7,847 bases of DNA, taken from contig WGAD01000216.1 of NCBI GenBank assembly GCA_015489255.1, positions 1-7,847 of the forward strand, in the 5' to 3' direction. The notes beneath the pieces are model-generated. The model made no database searches, was not told where the DNA came from, and saw only the letters and a list, made by a program, of their open reading frames with translations. The translations under genes were made by a program, and so were the position numbers. This document shows positions 5,213-7,847 of this stretch, one piece after another. How positions within the stretch are numbered: the stretch's first letter is position 1; every line of letters begins with the position of its first letter. Source of the stretch: Anaerolineales bacterium. Its GTDB lineage: Bacteria > Chloroflexota > Anaerolineae > Anaerolineales > Villigracilaceae.

Positions 5213-6508
5213 ATGAAAGACCCTATTCTGCTGCGCCGCGATGACTTGCTTTCGCCCGACGAGGCCGCCTACTGGAAAGATTTGCTGTATCGCGCCATCA
5301 AGATCGGCGCCGAGCTGGAAGTGGCCCCACCCAAAGGCATGAAGCGCCCAGACTTCGAGGCCGCTATTCGCGCTGCGCTTCAGCCCTCCGGCAGCCTGGA
5401 GCGGCTGGGGGCCAATGGCGTCTGGGACGTGCAAAAAGAACATTGCGGCATCGAGATCCGCATCATTGGGCGGCACCCCAATTTCAATGCGCTGCAAAAA
5501 CAATATCAGCGCATTATGGACGTGCTGCGCTCGCATGGCGCCCGTCCGCGCCCCACTTGCGGCTTGCATTTTCACCTGCTAACCCCCGGGCTGGCCGAGC
5601 CCGTCCCCGTCATCATCCTGGCCAACCTGTGGAACCTGGTGCGTCGCTACGCCCCTGAGCTCAAATTCCTGACCAGTTGCGGCGACAAGCGCGAGGCCCT
5701 CTGCCGCCGTCGCAACCACAACAGCCACCTGGAGATGGTCAAACTTTCTCCCGGCGTCCTCTCCATGCCCGAGCTGCAAACCCGGCTCAAAGCCAGCCGC
5801 ATCGTGCCAGAACACCAGAACTTCCTCAACCTGGAGCACATCCGGTTCACGGAAGAGGGCGGTGTGCTTCCCTTCCACCTCGAATTTCGTTTTCCCGACG
5901 CCCACCTCTCGCCAACGGCCATCGCCGCACAGACCTTTCTCTGGCTGGGGTTGGCCCTCAAATCGGTGGACTTGAGTCAATATGGCGTCATTCATGTCGG
6001 TCATTACCAGGCATGGCAGCGCAAGGTAGAGATATTAAACATGCTCAGCAACAACGACGGCAACCTGGCAACCAGCGATACGCGCAACATCACCGACGAC
6101 ATCATCGAAGAGCTCCGCCAGGGCGCCTATGAACTGCTGGATTTCCTCGCCCCCACGCTGGAAGGCCTGTTCGTAGACAACCCCTCGCTGGATGTGCTGC
6201 TGGCCCTGGCCGAAACCCCCATCTCGTTGATGCGCTGCATGGGATACGACTGGGAGCGCATCGAGGGTTTCCTCGCCGATCGCGCCAGCGTGGACGTCCT
6301 CGGCCTGGACGACACCGATCGGCGGCTGATGCAGCGCATCGAACTGGGCGAATGGTGCAGCTTCCCCTCGCCGGAAGCCTGGCAATGGCACGCGGCGCGC
6401 GAACTCTTCCTCACGCCGCAAAACCTGGAAGAGCGGCTCGCCCGCCTCGACGCCTTGCGCGGCATCCGCTGGGATGCCCGGCAGGGCACCATGGTCTTCA
6501 AGCGGTAA
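5213..6508 (+). CDS. Amidoligase (glutamine-synthetase-like COOH-NH2 ligase)
   Basis: This 431-residue cytoplasmic protein fits the Amidoligase_2 family, ATP-dependent ligases related in fold to glutamine synthetase and gamma-glutamylcysteine synthetase. Visible motifs are IGAELEV (31-37), whose acidic residues would bind metal, and WDVQKEHCGIEIRI (71-84). The segment IMDVLRSHGARPRPTCGLHFHL (101-122) carries the family's characteristic G-x-H-x-H. The last is HLEFRFPD (222-229), with acidic and Arg residues expected at the active site. The C-terminal third (about 280-431) is mostly helical and not recognised. The expected reaction joins ammonia or an amine to a carboxylate, consuming ATP; the substrate is unknown. 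The glutaminase gene starts 4 bases after its stop and is the likely ammonia source. ATG 5213 is the only standard start (no upstream in-frame ATG, GTG or TTG), but no Shine-Dalgarno precedes it, and a stem-loop does. Confidence 0.85.
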   Translation: MKDPILLRRDDLLSPDEAAYWKDLLYRAIKIGAELEVAPPKGMKRPDFEAAIRAALQPSGSLERLGANGVWDVQKEHCGIEIRIIGRHPNFNALQKQYQRIMDVLRSHGARPRPTCGLHFHLLTPGLAEPVPVIILANLWNLVRRYAPELKFLTSCGDKREALCRRRNHNSHLEMVKLSPGVLSMPELQTRLKASRIVPEHQNFLNLEHIRFTEEGGVLPFHLEFRFPDAHLSPTAIAAQTFLWLGLALKSVDLSQYGVIHVGHYQAWQRKVEILNMLSNNDGNLATSDTRNITDDIIEELRQGAYELLDFLAPTLEGLFVDNPSLDVLLALAETPISLMRCMGYDWERIEGFLADRASVDVLGLDDTDRRLMQRIELGEWCSFPSPEAWQWHAARELFLTPQNLEERLARLDALRGIRWDARQGTMVFKR

Positions 6509-6512
6509 TCCC

Positions 6513-7283
6513 ATGTGCGGCATTGCAGCCATTCTCTTTGCACCGGTCGAACGCCCGCCCGGCGTACAGCAGCAGATCCGGGACATTTTTACCCGCAACC
6601 TGCTCTTCAACGAAGAGCGCGGTCGGGCGGCCACCGGGCTGGCCGTCTTGCAGGCCGACGGGCAGCTCTCTATTTACAAAGACCCCGTGCCCGCCTCTGA
6701 ATTTGTGGAAAGCAGACGTTACCGCCACATGCTGGCTTCGCTGGACGCCGGCACAATGCTCTGGTTGGGGCACACCCGCCTGCCCACCAAAGGCAACCCC
6801 GAAAACACCGATAACAATCACCCGATCCTGGCGGACAAAGTGGTAGGCGTGCACAATGGACATGTGAGCAACGACGACGACCTGTTTGCCAGGTGGCATT
6901 ATCCCCGCCGGGGCGAGGTGGACAGCGAAATCATCTTCCGCCTGCTTTCCGACCTGGATCCACACACCCCTGCCGGCCAATACACAGAGGCCGTGTGTCA
7001 GCGTCTCGCGCTGCTGGAGGGAAAATTCACCTTTCTGGCTGCCGATGTGCGCCGTCCGGGCCGCCTTCTTGTGCTCAAACACCACAACCCGTTGTGCGTG
7101 CATTACCACGCGCCCTGGCAGGCGCTCATTTTCTCCTCGCGCTACATTTTTCTTCGCAAAGCCTTTGGCCGCAGCGTCATTACCGAAGCCCTGCCCCACA
7201 GCGCCTTGTTGACTTATGAAGCGGCCTCGCTGGCAGAACGCGGCAACGCCCCCGTGCAGGCTTGCGATCTGGCGCAGGGGTAA
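6513..7283 (+). CDS. Stand-alone class II glutamine amidotransferase (glutaminase)
   Basis: The protein has 256 residues when started at ATG 6513 (MCGIAA...). A start at 6474 would bury the catalytic cysteine, so it is rejected. Removal of Met1 exposes Cys2, the N-terminal nucleophile of this Ntn-hydrolase family. Glutamine-binding residues are in place: the GHTRLPTKG region with Arg89, N-N-H-P (101-104), HNGH with Asn115-Gly116, and VDSE with Asp137. It hydrolyses glutamine to glutamate and ammonia. There is no sugar isomerase, phosphoribosyltransferase or synthetase domain, so it is not GlmS, PurF or AsnB and needs a partner. The amidoligase 4 bases upstream is the obvious one. Comparative genomics has described GS-like amidoligases next to class II glutaminases. 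No clear Shine-Dalgarno is present, so translation probably depends on coupling to the upstream gene. Confidence 0.9.
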   Translation: MCGIAAILFAPVERPPGVQQQIRDIFTRNLLFNEERGRAATGLAVLQADGQLSIYKDPVPASEFVESRRYRHMLASLDAGTMLWLGHTRLPTKGNPENTDNNHPILADKVVGVHNGHVSNDDDLFARWHYPRRGEVDSEIIFRLLSDLDPHTPAGQYTEAVCQRLALLEGKFTFLAADVRRPGRLLVLKHHNPLCVHYHAPWQALIFSSRYIFLRKAFGRSVITEALPHSALLTYEAASLAERGNAPVQACDLAQG

Positions 7284-7317
7284 ACACATCCATAAAAGCC
7301 CCTGTGTTCCGTTTTGC

Positions 7318-7847
7318 TCAGGGCCAAAGATAAACGCACAGGGCCGTATCCAGACCAACTGCATCACGCCCACAGAATATTTTTTCTCGCCCAACCGGCA
7401 GGCGGTCGTACCAACCTGGCATCACAATCAGATACTGCGCGCCGCTAGCGTCTAGCCAGGAGGCCAGCCTGCTTTCATCTCGAATAAAGGGAATGACCTC
7501 CGGCGAAACCAATCCGGCCATATCCAGCAAGGGCTGCGGCGCAAAATATCCCAATGCGCCCACATCGTGCACGGCTAGCAGGGCATCTGCCGGCAGGTGA
7601 TCGGCCACCCAGCGCGCCACTTCCACATGGTTACCCTCAATGTAGGCCACGTCCAGCGCATAGGCCCGCGCCCCCAGCGCCCAGAAAGCGACCAGCAACG
7701 CAGCCACGCCTGTGCGCCACACCGAAACCCATAGCGCCTTCCGCCCCATAGCCGCAACATCCAGCAAACCGCAAAAAGCCGTAAAGAAGAAGATTGGCAT
7801 CACAGGCATCTGATAACGTCCATGCTGATACACCACCGGTAAACGCA
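7318..7847 (-). CDS. C-terminal part of a multi-pass membrane protein, GT39/ArnT-like
   Basis: The minus-strand frame ends at TGA (complement of 7318-7320) and runs off the right edge, so only about 175 C-terminal residues are visible. The GTG at 7836 is not a real start. The visible part begins with RLPVVYQHGRYQMPVMP, like the 'GRY.MP..P' loop before the last membrane helices of many GT39-type polyisoprenyl-phosphate glycosyltransferases. Two hydrophobic stretches follow (PIFFFTAFCGLLDVAAM and VAALLVAFWALGARAYAL). A soluble end has PADALLAVHDVGALGYF and LLDMAGLVSPEV, a pattern common at the C-terminus of such Chloroflexota proteins. The catalytic N-terminal part is outside the window, so the transferase role is an inference. 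It converges on the glutaminase gene with a 34-base gap and is probably unrelated to it. Confidence 0.7.
   Translation of the reverse strand, partial: RLPVVYQHGRYQMPVMPIFFFTAFCGLLDVAAMGRKALWVSVWRTGVAALLVAFWALGARAYALDVAYIEGNHVEVARWVADHLPADALLAVHDVGALGYFAPQPLLDMAGLVSPEVIPFIRDESRLASWLDASGAQYLIVMPGWYDRLPVGREKIFCGRDAVGLDTALCVYLWP

Noticed and set aside
3872..5575. A 567-codon open frame on the minus strand
   Set aside because: It lies wholly opposite the DUF4388-roadblock gene, the 157-residue protein gene and the start of the amidoligase, all with good motifs or ribosome-binding sites. Its protein has no recognisable domain and looks like the antisense shadow of GC-rich genes.
6474..6512. A longer N-terminus for the glutaminase
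   Set aside because: It would place 13 residues before the catalytic cysteine, which must be at the N-terminus after Met removal.
7275..7308. Short competing inverted repeats (CAGGGG/CCCCTG and AACACA/TGTGTT) between the convergent genes
   Set aside because: The stems are only 6 bases with loops of 14-18 bases and have no T-run, so they are too weak to call a terminator, although one would be expected here.
1..7847. CRISPR arrays, insertion sequences, att sites or phage genes
   Set aside because: No regularly spaced repeats, transposase motifs or terminal repeats were seen. Codon use looks even across the window.

Overview
The window is GC-rich with clean sigma70-type promoters. Its gene content is a roadblock/LC7 array, an MglA-type GTPase, a DUF4388 fusion, an amidoligase with a class II glutaminase, and a GT39-like membrane protein. 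This mix best fits a filamentous Chloroflexota (Anaerolineae-like) bacterium. That placement is an inference from gene content and protein style, because the window holds no phylogenetic marker that settles it.

Layout. Bases 1-606 are the 3' end of a secreted-type protein with two beta-sandwich modules. Bases 640-829 are a self-contained initiator tRNA unit: a consensus promoter, a tRNA-fMet gene and an intrinsic terminator. Bases 986-5149 are a same-strand cluster. It starts with two paralogous roadblock proteins, each with its own upstream promoter-like signal. A third roadblock protein follows, directly abutting an MglA-type GTPase. The GTPase overlaps a fourth roadblock protein by 4 bases. 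Next come a DUF4388-roadblock fusion and an unrecognised cysteine-containing protein that may be V4R/Bet3-like. A strong stem-loop lies at 5166-5198. Bases 5213-7283 hold an amidoligase and a stand-alone class II glutamine amidotransferase, 4 bases apart. A convergent minus-strand gene at 7318-7847 encodes the C-terminal end of a membrane protein and runs off the right edge.

How the genes may work together. The GTPase keeps every residue expected for nucleotide binding and hydrolysis. Roadblock proteins are the usual GTPase-activating or scaffolding partners of MglA-type GTPases. Five roadblock domains around one GTPase suggest a multi-subunit switch or scaffold, loosely like MglA/MglB or eukaryotic Ragulator/TRAPP assemblies. 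The glutaminase has no synthase domain, so its ammonia is most simply passed to the adjacent amidoligase, which would make an amide on an unknown carboxylate substrate. Whether this amidation module belongs functionally to the GTPase cluster is unproven. The genes are collinear and closely spaced, but a stem-loop separates the two parts.

The most notable points are the multi-roadblock/GTPase cluster next to an amidation module; a strong internal ribosome-binding site in the DUF4388-roadblock gene that could yield a free roadblock subunit; a shared C-terminal LxxL[FW] tail on three of the roadblock proteins; and an inverted repeat inside the promoter of the second roadblock gene.
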